Shown here in pieces: positions 17,483-26,150 of a stretch of 64,000 bases of DNA. The notes under the pieces were generated by a model. It was not told the DNA's origin. It made no database searches and worked only from the letters and a program-made list of their open reading frames with translations. Origin of the DNA: an uncultured Pelagibacteraceae bacterium (GTDB lineage Bacteria > Pseudomonadota > Alphaproteobacteria > Pelagibacterales > Pelagibacteraceae); NCBI GenBank assembly GCA_902581585.1, contig CACHPB010000002.1, positions 128,709 to 192,708 of the forward strand, written 5' to 3'. A program made the position numbers and the translations under genes. Each line of letters begins with the position of its first letter. Position 1 is the first letter of the stretch.

Positions 17483-17565
17483 ATTCAGGTCATTTCATTC
17501 CAGAACAAAACCCAAAAGCAACTGTAAAATATTTAACCAATTTTTTTTTAGATAAAATTAGCTAA
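17470..17565 (+). pseudogene. Detached C-terminal segment of the hydrolase gene (frameshift remnant)
   Basis: In the frame one base back from the end of the upstream reading frame, 31 codons and a stop encode GHAINSGHFIPEQNPKATVK and then a hydrophobic tail. This is the conserved last helix and catalytic-His loop of haloacetate dehalogenase-like hydrolases. It has no start codon of its own and joins the upstream sequence exactly where one base appears to be missing. Confidence 0.8.
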
Positions 17566-17640
17566 TTTATGTGTTTTGATGTGATCAATGATCGCGCATA
17601 TCATTCTTGATTATAAATAATTCACCCTTAAATATGATCT

Positions 17641-19053
17641 ATGACTTCTTTACTAAAAAACTCAGAATTATCTCTAGAAAAAGCTGATAAAATTGTTTCA
17701 GAGACTTTAAATAGTTGTGATGATGGTGAACTTTACATCGAAGATACAAAATCAGAAACTATCGTTTTAGATGATAATAAAATCAAAAGTTCAAACTATA
17801 CCTCTGATTTAGGCTATGGTTTTAGAGCGGTCACAGGCGATACCGTGGCTTACTCACATTCAAATGAAATTTCAGAAAAATCGTTAAAAAATTCAAGTGA
17901 TAATCTTAAATCAACCTTAAAAAACAATAGTGGCACTTACAATTCAGAAATAAAAAAAACTAATCAAAAACTTTACAAAGACATTGATCCGATTGAAAGC
18001 AAATCAATGAAATCAAAAATAGAGTTACTAAATAATATGAATGAGTATGCCAGATCTAAAGATAGTAGTGTAAAGCAAGTTACAGCTAGTCTTTTAGCTG
18101 AGAAGAAAAATATTGAAATTATTAGATCTGGTGGAGAGCTATTATCAGATAATCGACCATTGGTAAGAATTAACATGTCAGTGATGGTTGAAAAAAATGG
18201 AAGAAAAGAAACTGGTGTTTATGGAATTGGCGGAAGACAAGATTATGATGAATATTTAAAGAACGATAACTGGAAAAAAGTTTGCGATGAAGCTTTTAGG
18301 ATTGCAAACACAAACATAGAAAGTAAACCCTCACCAGCTGGAGAGATGAAAGTTGTACTCGGACCAGGCTGGCCTGCTATTTTAATTCATGAAGCTGTTG
18401 GCCATGGTTTAGAGGGAGACTTTAATAGAAAAAAAACTTCTGCGTTTCATGATTTGGTAGGAAAAAAAGTTGCAAGCAAAGGAGTTACAATAATAGATGA
18501 TGGCACAATAGATAATAGAAGAGGTAGTTTAAATATTGATGATGAAGGAACTCCAACCGAAAGAACTGTTTTAATAGAGGACGGAATTCTAAAAAATTTT
18601 ATGCAAGATAGATTAAACGCCAGATTAATGAATACAAAATCCACAGGAAATGGAAGAAGAGAAAGTTATAAACATGTCGTAATGCCAAGGATGAGAAATA
18701 CAATCATGTTAGGCGGCACAAACACTCAAGAGGAAATGATTAAATCAGTCGATAAGGGTATATTTGCGGTAAGTTTTGGTGGTGGTCAAGTGGATATAAC
18801 ATCAGGAAAATTTGTTTTCAATTGTACAGAGGCATATGAAATAATTAATGGCAAAGTAGGAGCTCCGATTAAAGGTGCAACTTTAATAGGTGACGGACCA
18901 TCATCATTAAAAGAAATTTTAATGGTTGGAAATGATATGATGTTAGACCCAGGAATTGGTACCTGTGGAAAAGCAGGACAAGGCGTTCCGGTTGGTGTTG
19001 GGCAACCCTCTTTGTTGATAAACAATATGACAGTGGGTGGAACTCAATTGTAA
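17641..19053 (+). CDS. tldD: Metalloprotease subunit TldD
   Basis: 470 residues, typical of TldD. The zinc-binding HExxxH motif is present (HEAVGHGLEGD, His250-His255), and the C-terminal half has the conserved RESYKHVVMPRMRNT, GGQVDITSGKFVFN and LIGDGP blocks. TldD pairs with TldE (PmbA) as a heterodimer that degrades unfolded peptides and in E. coli processes microcin B17 and the CcdA antitoxin. TldE follows after 5 bases, as expected. Confidence 0.96.
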   Translation: MTSLLKNSELSLEKADKIVSETLNSCDDGELYIEDTKSETIVLDDNKIKSSNYTSDLGYGFRAVTGDTVAYSHSNEISEKSLKNSSDNLKSTLKNNSGTYNSEIKKTNQKLYKDIDPIESKSMKSKIELLNNMNEYARSKDSSVKQVTASLLAEKKNIEIIRSGGELLSDNRPLVRINMSVMVEKNGRKETGVYGIGGRQDYDEYLKNDNWKKVCDEAFRIANTNIESKPSPAGEMKVVLGPGWPAILIHEAVGHGLEGDFNRKKTSAFHDLVGKKVASKGVTIIDDGTIDNRRGSLNIDDEGTPTERTVLIEDGILKNFMQDRLNARLMNTKSTGNGRRESYKHVVMPRMRNTIMLGGTNTQEEMIKSVDKGIFAVSFGGGQVDITSGKFVFNCTEAYEIINGKVGAPIKGATLIGDGPSSLKEILMVGNDMMLDPGIGTCGKAGQGVPVGVGQPSLLINNMTVGGTQL

Positions 19054-19058
19054 TCTCA

Positions 19059-20378
19059 ATGATTAAAGATCAAGATTATCTAAAAAAAATTGCTGATATT
19101 TGTCTTAGCAAATCAAAAAAACTTGGCTCAACTGATGCAAGTATTTTGGTACAGAGTTCTGTATCTGAAAATATTAATGTTAGGAATAAAAAATTAGATG
19201 GTTCTGAAAGATCAGAAAATCTTGGAGTTGTCCTTACTACATATTTAGGAAAAAAAAAGTCCTCAATTGCATCATCAAACCTTAAAGAGAGTAACTTAAA
19301 TGAATTAGTTGATAGATGTATTGAAACAATGAAGATAACGCCCGAAGATGAATATAATTCACTGCCAGATAAAGATCTTCATTTTAGCGGTTTGAAAGAT
19401 TTAGATTTATACGATGAAACTCATTTGAGTAATGAAGATAAAATTAATTATATAAAAGAAGCAGAAGATGAGGCTTTTTCAAATAATAAAATTGTAAATA
19501 CCAATGGTTCAGGATTTGGGGAAAATAAATCAAATTTTTTATTAGCTAATTCAAATGGATTTTCTGATGGATATAAAACTTCTCAATTTACAGCTTATTG
19601 TGAAGTTGTTTCTAAAAGCAATGGAAGCATGGAAAGAGATTATGAATATACTAGTAAAAGATTTTATAATGACATTTTAAAACCAAAAGAGCTTGGATCT
19701 ATCGCAGCGGATCATGCTGTGAAAAAATTAAATCCAAAAAAGATTAAAAGTGAAAAAATTAGCCTTATATTTGACAAAAGAATATCAAAAAACTTTCTTT
19801 CAATCTTTGCTAGCGCCATTTCATCAAGTGCCATTGCAAAAGGCACTACTTTTTTAAAGGACAAATTAAATCAAAAAGTATTCAACACTGAAATAAATAT
19901 TAATGACCGTGGTGATATCAAAAAAGCTAATGGATCACGTTATTTTGACAGTGAAGGTATAGGTATAATTAATTTAGATTTAATTAAAAATGGAATACTT
20001 CAGGATTATTTGATTGATACTTACAATGGAAAAAAAATAAACAGAAAGTCTAATGGCAGAGCAAGCGGTACAACAAATCTGTATTTTGAAAACGGATCAA
20101 AAACTTTTAGTGAGTTGATAAAATCAGAAAAAAAACTTCTTTACATAAAAGAAACTATCGGTCACGGCACAAATATTATTAATGGAGATTATTCCGTAGG
20201 TGCAAGTGGTATAATGATTGAAAATGGTGAATTTTCATATCCGGTAAGTGAAATAACAATCGCTGGAAATTTAAATAATATTTTTCAAAATATAACTCTA
20301 GCTGACGATCTAGAATTTAATTATTCTACTAATTCACCAACAATGCATGTTGAAGGTATGATTGTTGGGGGAAAATAA
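19059..20378 (+). CDS. pmbA: TldE/PmbA subunit of the TldD-TldE protease
   Basis: 439 residues of the TldD/PmbA family without the HExxxH zinc site, which identifies the non-catalytic TldE partner. Conserved segments include SSSAIAKGTTFLKDK, FDSEG, the GRASGTTNLYFENGS region near residue 340 and the C-terminal GDYSVGASGIMIENGE. The adjacent order tldD-tldE suggests stoichiometric co-expression. The gene sits 6 bases before a TPR protein gene. Confidence 0.94.
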   Translation: MIKDQDYLKKIADICLSKSKKLGSTDASILVQSSVSENINVRNKKLDGSERSENLGVVLTTYLGKKKSSIASSNLKESNLNELVDRCIETMKITPEDEYNSLPDKDLHFSGLKDLDLYDETHLSNEDKINYIKEAEDEAFSNNKIVNTNGSGFGENKSNFLLANSNGFSDGYKTSQFTAYCEVVSKSNGSMERDYEYTSKRFYNDILKPKELGSIAADHAVKKLNPKKIKSEKISLIFDKRISKNFLSIFASAISSSAIAKGTTFLKDKLNQKVFNTEININDRGDIKKANGSRYFDSEGIGIINLDLIKNGILQDYLIDTYNGKKINRKSNGRASGTTNLYFENGSKTFSELIKSEKKLLYIKETIGHGTNIINGDYSVGASGIMIENGEFSYPVSEITIAGNLNNIFQNITLADDLEFNYSTNSPTMHVEGMIVGGK

Positions 20379-20384
20379 GAATTA

Positions 20385-20930
20385 ATGAAAATTATTTTAA
20401 AAAGCTTAATAGTCTTAACTTTATTTTTTAATCCAGTCTTTTCAGCAGATAATAATCATTTAGATAAACTTTTTGAAAAACTTTTAGAAGATGGCGAAAT
20501 CTCAGCAAGGGAAACTGAAATGAAAATTTGGGGTATTTGGACAACACATCCAAAAGATCAAAACTTAACCAGTTTATTATCTAGAGGGACATCATTTATG
20601 AACAGTCAAGAATACCAAAAAGCTGAAGATATATTTACAACTGTTATCGAACTGGATCCAAAATGGGCTGAAGCATGGAATAAACGAGCTACAGTTCTTT
20701 ATTTGATGGGTAAGTATAAAGCGTCACAAGACGACATTGATGAAGTTTTAAAATTAGAAAAAAGACATTTTGGAGCTTTATCAGGTCAAGGCCTAGTGCA
20801 AATGAAATTAAAAAACTATGAAAAAGCTTTAAGCAGCTATGAAAGAGTAAAAAAAATTTATCCATCAATGAGGTCTCCAAAAATAATGATACCTCAAATA
20901 AAGGAACTAATTAAAGATCAATCGGTTTAA
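20385..20930 (+). CDS. Exported tetratricopeptide-repeat protein
   Basis: 181 residues. A signal peptide (about 1-20, ending VFSA) is followed by TPR-like helices: SRGTSFMNSQEYQKAEDIFTT, LDPKWAEAWNKRATVLYLMG, and EKRHFGALSGQGLVQMKLKN. TPR arrays mediate protein-protein contacts, here probably in the periplasm. It sits between tldE and a secreted phosphatase gene (one base before the next ATG). The specific role is unknown. Confidence 0.85.
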   Translation: MKIILKSLIVLTLFFNPVFSADNNHLDKLFEKLLEDGEISARETEMKIWGIWTTHPKDQNLTSLLSRGTSFMNSQEYQKAEDIFTTVIELDPKWAEAWNKRATVLYLMGKYKASQDDIDEVLKLEKRHFGALSGQGLVQMKLKNYEKALSSYERVKKIYPSMRSPKIMIPQIKELIKDQSV

Positions 20931-20931
20931 A

Positions 20932-21480
20932 ATGAAAAAATTAATTTTAATTTTTTCAGTTTTATTGTTCCAATTAAATTATTCATTTGCCAATGATAAA
21001 GTTATTGAGTCTTTAAAAGAGGGAGGCAAACTTATATTTATAAGACATGCACTTGCCCCAGGTAGTGGTGATCCAGAAAATTTTGAATTGCAAAACTGTT
21101 CTACTCAAAGAAATTTAAATGAAATAGGAATTCAGCAATCAAAAAAAATTGGATTAATTTTAAAAAAAAATGAGATTAAAATTGATAATATTTATTCTAG
21201 CGAGTGGTGCAGATGTAAAGATACTGCAAAATATGCTTTTGATGAATTTGAGACATTTGACGCTCTAAATTCATTCTACGATATAAGATTTGCAGCTAAT
21301 GAAGATAAACAGATAAAAGATTTTTATGAATTTATAGACAGCATAGATAGTAAAAATAATATTGTATTTGTTACGCACTACGTAGTTATTGGGGCAATTT
21401 TAAATATTGGAACATCTTCTGGTGAAATAGTTGTGACAGATAAAAACTTGAATATTATTGGATCAATCGATACTTTATAA
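20932..21480 (+). CDS. Secreted histidine phosphatase family protein
   Basis: 182 residues with a signal peptide (about 1-20, ending SFA). The phosphohistidine motif is FIRHALAPG, followed by NCSTQRNLNEIGIQQS, the YSSEWCRCKDTA block and the second histidine in FVTHYVVIGAI. This is the histidine phosphatase (phosphoglycerate mutase-like) superfamily, in a periplasmic form. Likely substrates are small phosphate esters, useful for phosphate scavenging; this is not shown. It follows the TPR gene with one base between. Confidence 0.88.
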   Translation: MKKLILIFSVLLFQLNYSFANDKVIESLKEGGKLIFIRHALAPGSGDPENFELQNCSTQRNLNEIGIQQSKKIGLILKKNEIKIDNIYSSEWCRCKDTAKYAFDEFETFDALNSFYDIRFAANEDKQIKDFYEFIDSIDSKNNIVFVTHYVVIGAILNIGTSSGEIVVTDKNLNIIGSIDTL

Positions 21481-21492
21481 TATATATAAATT

Positions 21493-21684
21493 ATGAAAAC
21501 GATCTTTGTTATAGGCTCCAAAAAACATACACTTAAGTACACAAGAAAAATGCCAGAAGGAGAAGTAAAAAAAATGAAATCATTTGTGACAAACAAGGGT
21601 CAAAAATTAGAGAAAACATCTAAATTCAAAATTCTTAAAGTTTCCGAAGAAAAATCTGCAAGAACTTTTAAAATTAATTTATAA
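21493..21684 (+). CDS. Small basic hypothetical protein
   Basis: 63 residues, very Lys-rich, with no signal peptide or membrane segment. Its beta-rich look (MKTIFVIGSKKHTLKYTRK, then KFKILKVSEEKSARTFKINL) suggests a small globular or nucleic-acid-binding protein, but I do not recognise a family. It is in line with the flanking same-strand genes (12 bases after the phosphatase gene, 23 before the aminotransferase gene), which supports it being real. Confidence 0.6.
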   Translation: MKTIFVIGSKKHTLKYTRKMPEGEVKKMKSFVTNKGQKLEKTSKFKILKVSEEKSARTFKINL

Positions 21685-21707
21685 ATTTTTTTAAAATCAA
21701 ATAGAAA

Positions 21708-22859
21708 ATGAAGAATTCAAAAAGAAGCAATGTTGATCCCTTTATTGTAATGGATGTAATGGAGTCTGCTAGAATAGCTGAGAAAAATGGCAAACATATT
21801 ATACATATGGAAGTAGGGCAGCCAGGTACCCCAGCTCCAAAATTAGCAAAAAAATTTATTACTAAAGAAATATCTAATAATAACTTAGGCTATACAGTAA
21901 CACTTGGACTTCCCGCTTTGAGAGAACGTATTTCCAAGTTATACGGAGATTGGTATAACATTGATTTAAATCCAAATAGAGTTGTAATAACCGTAGGTTC
22001 ATCTGGAGCTTTTATTTTATCTTTTACATCTTTGTTTAATATTGGTGATAGAGTGGGTATAGCAGCACCTGGCTATCCTAGTTACCGACAAATTTTAAAA
22101 GCTCAAGATTTAATTCCAGTAGATATTCAAACTGAAATACAAAATAAATTTCAGCCAATACCTGATGATATAAAAAAAAATAATTTAAATGGTTTATTAG
22201 TAGCTTCTCCTGCTAATCCCACTGGCTCAATGCTTGATAAAAAAAAACTAGAAGAACTTATTAATACAGCCCATGAGAATAAAGTGAGTTTTATTAGTGA
22301 TGAGATTTATCACGGAATTCAATATGAAAATAATCCTACATCTGCACTAGAAATTTCAAATGAATGTTATGTTATAAATTCATTTTCTAAATATTTTTCT
22401 ATGACTGGTTGGAGAGTCGGTTGGATGATTGTTCCTGAAGATCATGTGAGGCAAGTAGAAAGATTATCTCAAAATCTTTTTATTTGCCCTCCACATGTCA
22501 GTCAATTAACTGCTTTATCAGCAATGGATGCAAAAGATGAATTAAACCATAATGTAGATGTTTACAAAAAAAATAGATCAATTTTGTTAGAAGAGCTACC
22601 TAAGGCTGGTTTAAATAAATTTTCTCCCCCAGATGGTGCATTTTATATCTACATTGATATTTCAGATTATTCGAAAGATAGCCTTAATTTTTGTAAAGAA
22701 GTGCTTGATAAAGCAGGAGTAGCAATAACTCCTGGTCTTGATTTCGATCAAAAAAGAGGAAATTCTACAATAAGGTTTTCATACGCTAGAAGCACTGAGG
22801 ATATAATTGAAGGAGCAAATAGAATAAAAAAATTTATGAAAGAAGAATATTTAAAATAA
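21708..22859 (+). CDS. Class I/II PLP-dependent aminotransferase
   Basis: 383 residues of the aspartate aminotransferase fold I family. The PLP lysine is Lys228 in SFSKYFSMTGWRVGW; other signatures are YTVTLGLPALRERIS, ASPANPTGSM and FISDEIYHGI. The C-terminal substrate arginine is in TIRFSYARS. It transfers an amino group between an amino acid and a 2-oxo acid; the substrate cannot be read from the sequence. It lies 2 bases before an NAD(P)-binding protein gene in the same operon. Confidence 0.92.
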   Translation: MKNSKRSNVDPFIVMDVMESARIAEKNGKHIIHMEVGQPGTPAPKLAKKFITKEISNNNLGYTVTLGLPALRERISKLYGDWYNIDLNPNRVVITVGSSGAFILSFTSLFNIGDRVGIAAPGYPSYRQILKAQDLIPVDIQTEIQNKFQPIPDDIKKNNLNGLLVASPANPTGSMLDKKKLEELINTAHENKVSFISDEIYHGIQYENNPTSALEISNECYVINSFSKYFSMTGWRVGWMIVPEDHVRQVERLSQNLFICPPHVSQLTALSAMDAKDELNHNVDVYKKNRSILLEELPKAGLNKFSPPDGAFYIYIDISDYSKDSLNFCKEVLDKAGVAITPGLDFDQKRGNSTIRFSYARSTEDIIEGANRIKKFMKEEYLK

Positions 22860-22861
22860 CG

Positions 22862-23518
22862 ATGAAAACCGCTATTTTATTTGGCTCAACTGGGTTAATT
22901 GGATCTAATTTACTAAGTAATTTAATCAAGAATAATACTTACAACAAAATAAAAATATTTGTTAGAGAATTACCCTCTACTGATAATGCAAAAGTTGAAG
23001 TAATCAAAACTGATTTTTTAGATTTAGACACTTTAAAAGAAAAATTAACAGGTGATGATTGTTTTTTTTGCATTGGTACAACTCATAAAGATACACCCGA
23101 TAAAAACGAATACAGAAGAATAGAATATGACTTGCCTGTACAATTAGCAAAAATTGCAAAATTTAATTCAATTAGTAATTTTATTTACGTCTCCTCAATT
23201 GGAGCAAACCCAAAAGCCTCAAGTACATATTTAAAAAATAAAGGTCAAGTAGAGGAGGAGCTAAAAAAGATTGGGTTTTCTAACCTAAGCATTATTCAAC
23301 CCTCATTTTTAGTTGGAAACAGAAAAGACTTTAGAATTGTTGAGGTTTTAGGAATTCCAGTGATGAAATTTCTATCCTTATTCTTTTTTGGTGGATTTAA
23401 AAAATACACTCCAATAAAAGTTGAGATAGTTGTGAATGCAATGATCAAACTTGCCTCAGGAAATAATAGTGAGCAAACTTATTTGTCTGATAAGTTGCAA
23501 GAGTTAGGATCTAACTAA
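22862..23518 (+). CDS. NAD(P)-binding Rossmann-fold protein (atypical SDR, HTATIP2-like)
   Basis: 218 residues with an N-terminal nucleotide-binding glycine motif (ILFGSTGLIGSNLL), the FIYVSSIGANPKASSTYLKNKGQVEEEL-type block (visible as FIYVSSIGAN and YLKNKGQVEEEL) and IIQPSFLVGNR. These are features of small atypical SDRs of the oxidoreductase HTATIP2/YbjT-like group. The substrate is unknown. The next gene starts directly after the stop codon. Confidence 0.82.
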   Translation: MKTAILFGSTGLIGSNLLSNLIKNNTYNKIKIFVRELPSTDNAKVEVIKTDFLDLDTLKEKLTGDDCFFCIGTTHKDTPDKNEYRRIEYDLPVQLAKIAKFNSISNFIYVSSIGANPKASSTYLKNKGQVEEELKKIGFSNLSIIQPSFLVGNRKDFRIVEVLGIPVMKFLSLFFFGGFKKYTPIKVEIVVNAMIKLASGNNSEQTYLSDKLQELGSN

Positions 23519-24091
23519 ATGAGAAAATCTATAATATCAATATCTTTTTTGATTTATATATTTAGTATTTTACCTTACTCTACTTCAATGGCATATGAGG
23601 AATCTCAATATGATGTAGTATATAAATCTGAAATATACGAAGTGAGACATTATAAAGACCGTCTAGTTGTTGAAGTTGTAAGTAGAAATGATGACAATAG
23701 TTTTAGAAAACTTTTTAAATATATCTCGGGTCAGAATAATAAATCCCAAGAAATTAAAATGACTGTGCCAGTAACACAGGGTGAGAGGGATAATGGATAC
23801 TATATGCAATTTTATCTTCCTTCAAAATTTACAAAAGAGAATGTGCCCATACCCACAAATTCAGATGTTAAAATCTCAACAATAGAAGAAGGTTTTTTTG
23901 CTGTAATAGAATATTCTGGAAGAGCCTCAGATAATAATTTCTTCAAACATAAGGAAATTCTTAATAAAAAACTGTTAGAGGATAAAGTAATCATTAAAGG
24001 ACCCCCAATAAGAGCAACCTATAATGGGCCTTTTACGCTTCCTATAATGAGACGAAACGAAGCTATGTTTAAAGTTGAGTGGAGTAAATAG
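23519..24091 (+). CDS. Exported SOUL-family heme-binding protein
   Basis: 190 residues. A signal peptide (about 1-24, ending MAYEESQYDVV) is followed by a SOUL/HBP domain: YEVRHYKDRLVVEVV, FRKLFKYISGQN, IKMTVPVTQ, FYLPSKFT and the C-terminal RATYNGPFTLPIMRRNEAMFKV-type block. SOUL proteins bind heme or related tetrapyrroles. The export signal places it in the periplasm, where it could handle heme or protect against free heme; this is inference. It starts directly after the stop of the preceding gene. Confidence 0.85.
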   Translation: MRKSIISISFLIYIFSILPYSTSMAYEESQYDVVYKSEIYEVRHYKDRLVVEVVSRNDDNSFRKLFKYISGQNNKSQEIKMTVPVTQGERDNGYYMQFYLPSKFTKENVPIPTNSDVKISTIEEGFFAVIEYSGRASDNNFFKHKEILNKKLLEDKVIIKGPPIRATYNGPFTLPIMRRNEAMFKVEWSK

Positions 24092-24161
24092 ATTACATTT
24101 TGCCATATATATTAATTTCTATCGCCTGATAGTTTAACGTCATTAATCAGAAAGGTATTTT

Positions 24162-24563
24162 ATGAAAAAATTATTTCTAATTTTATTTGTATTATTTGGT
24201 TTAAACAGCTCTGTTTTTGCTGATGGTCATGTAAAAAGAATTTTATCAACTAGTCAGACTGGTATGGGTAACGATATTGTTTATCCATCAGGAAAAGCAA
24301 AGATAACAGCTTTTGAATTTACTGTGCCCGTAGGAGGCCCTGTAGTACCACATACTCACTCGTTCCCTGTTTTAATAATGATACAACAAGGAGAAATTGA
24401 ACTTACTCAAGGTGGTAAAAGCTATGTTTATAAAGCTGGAGATGCATTCATAGAAGATGTAGGTGTAGTTCATGAGTCTAAAAATATTGGAGATGTTCCT
24501 GTTAAAGCAATTGTTGTTGCTATGGGAGTTGAAGGTCAAAAAATAATGACCCCAGTAAAATAG
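24162..24563 (+). CDS. Exported cupin-domain protein
   Basis: 133 residues with a signal peptide (about 1-21, ending VFA). A single cupin barrel follows with motif 1 PHTHSFPVLIMIQQGEIEL and motif 2 GDAFIEDVGVVHESKN, including the metal-binding histidines. Its enzymatic or binding function is unknown; small periplasmic cupins are often metal-dependent and of undefined role. An AAAGG Shine-Dalgarno lies before the ATG, and a hairpin terminator follows at 24588-24618. Confidence 0.88.
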   Translation: MKKLFLILFVLFGLNSSVFADGHVKRILSTSQTGMGNDIVYPSGKAKITAFEFTVPVGGPVVPHTHSFPVLIMIQQGEIELTQGGKSYVYKAGDAFIEDVGVVHESKNIGDVPVKAIVVAMGVEGQKIMTPVK

Positions 24564-24587
24564 ATTGTTCAATAAGTAAATTTTTAA

Positions 24588-24618
24588 ATATGGGGCAGTA
24601 ATTTTTTATGCCCCATAT
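24588..24618 (+). terminator. Hairpin terminator after the cupin gene
   Basis: A perfect 10-base-pair stem (ATATGGGGCA with TGCCCCATAT) and an 11-base loop lie 24 bases after the cupin stop and 13 bases before the end of the convergent small gene. The flanks are AT-rich on both sides, and a T run precedes it, so it may serve both strands. No strong T tract follows on the plus strand. Confidence 0.65.
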
Positions 24619-24631
24619 CTCATTCTTTAAG

Positions 24632-24823
24632 CTAAAACTTTTTAGCCTCTTTCTTTAAGTGACCTAATGTTTCTCCTGAATTTTTTCCAGATTTGATAAC
24701 GTATCCACTTGTGCCATTTGCATTAGTTTCTACAGTTTTCAGGTTTCGAAACATAAGTTGATTTAGCCTAGCGTTCTTTGAGCCTCGGCTAAACGAACTT
24801 AATACTCTGTGCATTCTTTTCAT
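24632..24823 (-). CDS. Small basic hypothetical protein
   Basis: 63 residues from ATG 24823, chosen because a strong AAGGAGAG Shine-Dalgarno lies 4 bases upstream; an in-frame ATG at 24907 would give 91 residues but lacks such a site. The product is Lys/Arg/Asn-rich (MKRMHRVLSSFSRGSKNARL, C-terminal GETLGHLKKEAKKF), with no membrane segment. I do not recognise a family. Being a lone gene with a good ribosome-binding site and next to a terminator-like hairpin supports expression. Confidence 0.55.
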   Translation of the reverse strand: MKRMHRVLSSFSRGSKNARLNQLMFRNLKTVETNANGTSGYVIKSGKNSGETLGHLKKEAKKF

Positions 24824-24995
24824 ACACTCTCCTTGTTTGTTTTTCCAAAACTCGCTTTTAACCGATGCGATATCGGTCTCTTTTTTACCATGAGATATGG
24901 TAAACATAATTTATCATTCTAGAAAATTGATTTCAAATTATTAAAAAAAATAAAAGATCAAAATGGGTTTTATTAATTATATTTATCAACAAAAT

Positions 24996-26150
24996 TTAAT
25001 TAGAATTAAATTGGATCCATTTACTATTGTTTTTACTTGACTTAATAACGTTTTCTATAAACTTCATTCCATCAATTCCATCATCAATTGTAGGATAACA
25101 ATTATTTGACTTATCATATTCATGTCTATCAATATTAGCTGATAGCTCTTTGTAAACATCACTATAAATATTAGCAAAACCTTCTAAATAACCTTCTGGA
25201 TGACCTTGAGGAATTCTTGTTACATTTTTAGCTTCATCACTAGCAATATTGCTTCCTCTTGTAATGTTTTGAGTAGGGCTACCAAATTTAGTATAACTCA
25301 AGTAATTTGGATCTTCTTGTCTCCACTCAATTCCAGCATTTTCTCCATATATTCTAATTTTAAGATTATTTTCATTTCCAACTGCTACTTGGCTTGACCA
25401 TATTGATCCTTTTGCACCCCCTTTAAATCTTAGCATTATTTGGGCATTATCATCTACTTTTCTCCCTTCAACAAATGTATGAATATCAGCTGAAATTTCA
25501 TCTACCTCCAATCCAGTTATAAACCTAATCAAATTATAAGCATGAGTTCCAATATCTCCTATACAACCACCAGCGCCAGATCTATTGGGATCAGTTCTCC
25601 ATTCGGCTTGCTTTAATCCACTATCCTCTGCTTTTGTTGTTAACCAATCTTGTGGATATTCAGCTTGAATAACTCTTAAAGAACCCAAGTCCCCTTTTTG
25701 AACTAAAGATCTTGCATGTCGAACCATAGGATATCCAGTGTAATTATGTGTCAAAGCAAATATTAATTTTTTGCTTTCAATTACCTTTTTAAGATCTATT
25801 GCTTCCTTACTAGACATACCAATTGGCTTATCGCAAATAATATGTATCCCATTTTCTGCAAAAATTTTTGCAATAGGTACATGTAAATGATTTGGAGTTA
25901 CTATTGAAACTACATCAATACCATCTGCTCTAGTTGACTCTTTTTCAGCCATCTCTTGATAGGTTTTATAGATCCTATCATTTTCTAGACCAAGATTTTT
26001 TCCAGTTTCTTTTGAATTTTCATAGTCAGATGAAAATGATCCAGCAACTAATTCATAATATCCATCAAGTCTTAAAGCTATTCTGTGGACACTTCCAATA
26101 AAAGCATCTTTCCCACCACCAACCATGCCGATGCGTATTTTTCTATTCAT
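24996..26150 (-). CDS. Gfo/Idh/MocA-family NAD(P)-dependent oxidoreductase
   Basis: 384 residues. The N-terminal Rossmann domain begins IRIGMVGGGKDAFIG and contains the VVSIVTPNHLHVPIA and CDKPIG segments (DKP in place of the usual EKP). The catalytic domain includes the HNYTGYPMVRHAR block and GGCIGDIGTHAYNLIRF. Such enzymes oxidise sugars, inositols or their derivatives at a hydroxyl group. The gene's ATG overlaps the stop of the isomerase gene upstream (TAATG), and the pair diverges from a sugar ABC operon, which points to sugar or polyol catabolism. Confidence 0.92.
   Translation of the reverse strand: MNRKIRIGMVGGGKDAFIGSVHRIALRLDGYYELVAGSFSSDYENSKETGKNLGLENDRIYKTYQEMAEKESTRADGIDVVSIVTPNHLHVPIAKIFAENGIHIICDKPIGMSSKEAIDLKKVIESKKLIFALTHNYTGYPMVRHARSLVQKGDLGSLRVIQAEYPQDWLTTKAEDSGLKQAEWRTDPNRSGAGGCIGDIGTHAYNLIRFITGLEVDEISADIHTFVEGRKVDDNAQIMLRFKGGAKGSIWSSQVAVGNENNLKIRIYGENAGIEWRQEDPNYLSYTKFGSPTQNITRGSNIASDEAKNVTRIPQGHPEGYLEGFANIYSDVYKELSANIDRHEYDKSNNCYPTIDDGIDGMKFIENVIKSSKNNSKWIQFNSN

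Noticed and set aside
17566-17640. GATC-rich palindromic stretch upstream of tldD as an operator
   Set aside because: Only short imperfect repeats (GATC-AAT-GATC) are visible; they do not form a longer symmetrical site.
24092-24161. Possible structured 5' leader of the cupin gene (CTATC-GCCT-GATAG hairpin, plus CTGAT/ATCAG pairing)
   Set aside because: The stems are only 5 pairs and do not match any riboswitch consensus I can recall; chance pairing is likely in this composition.
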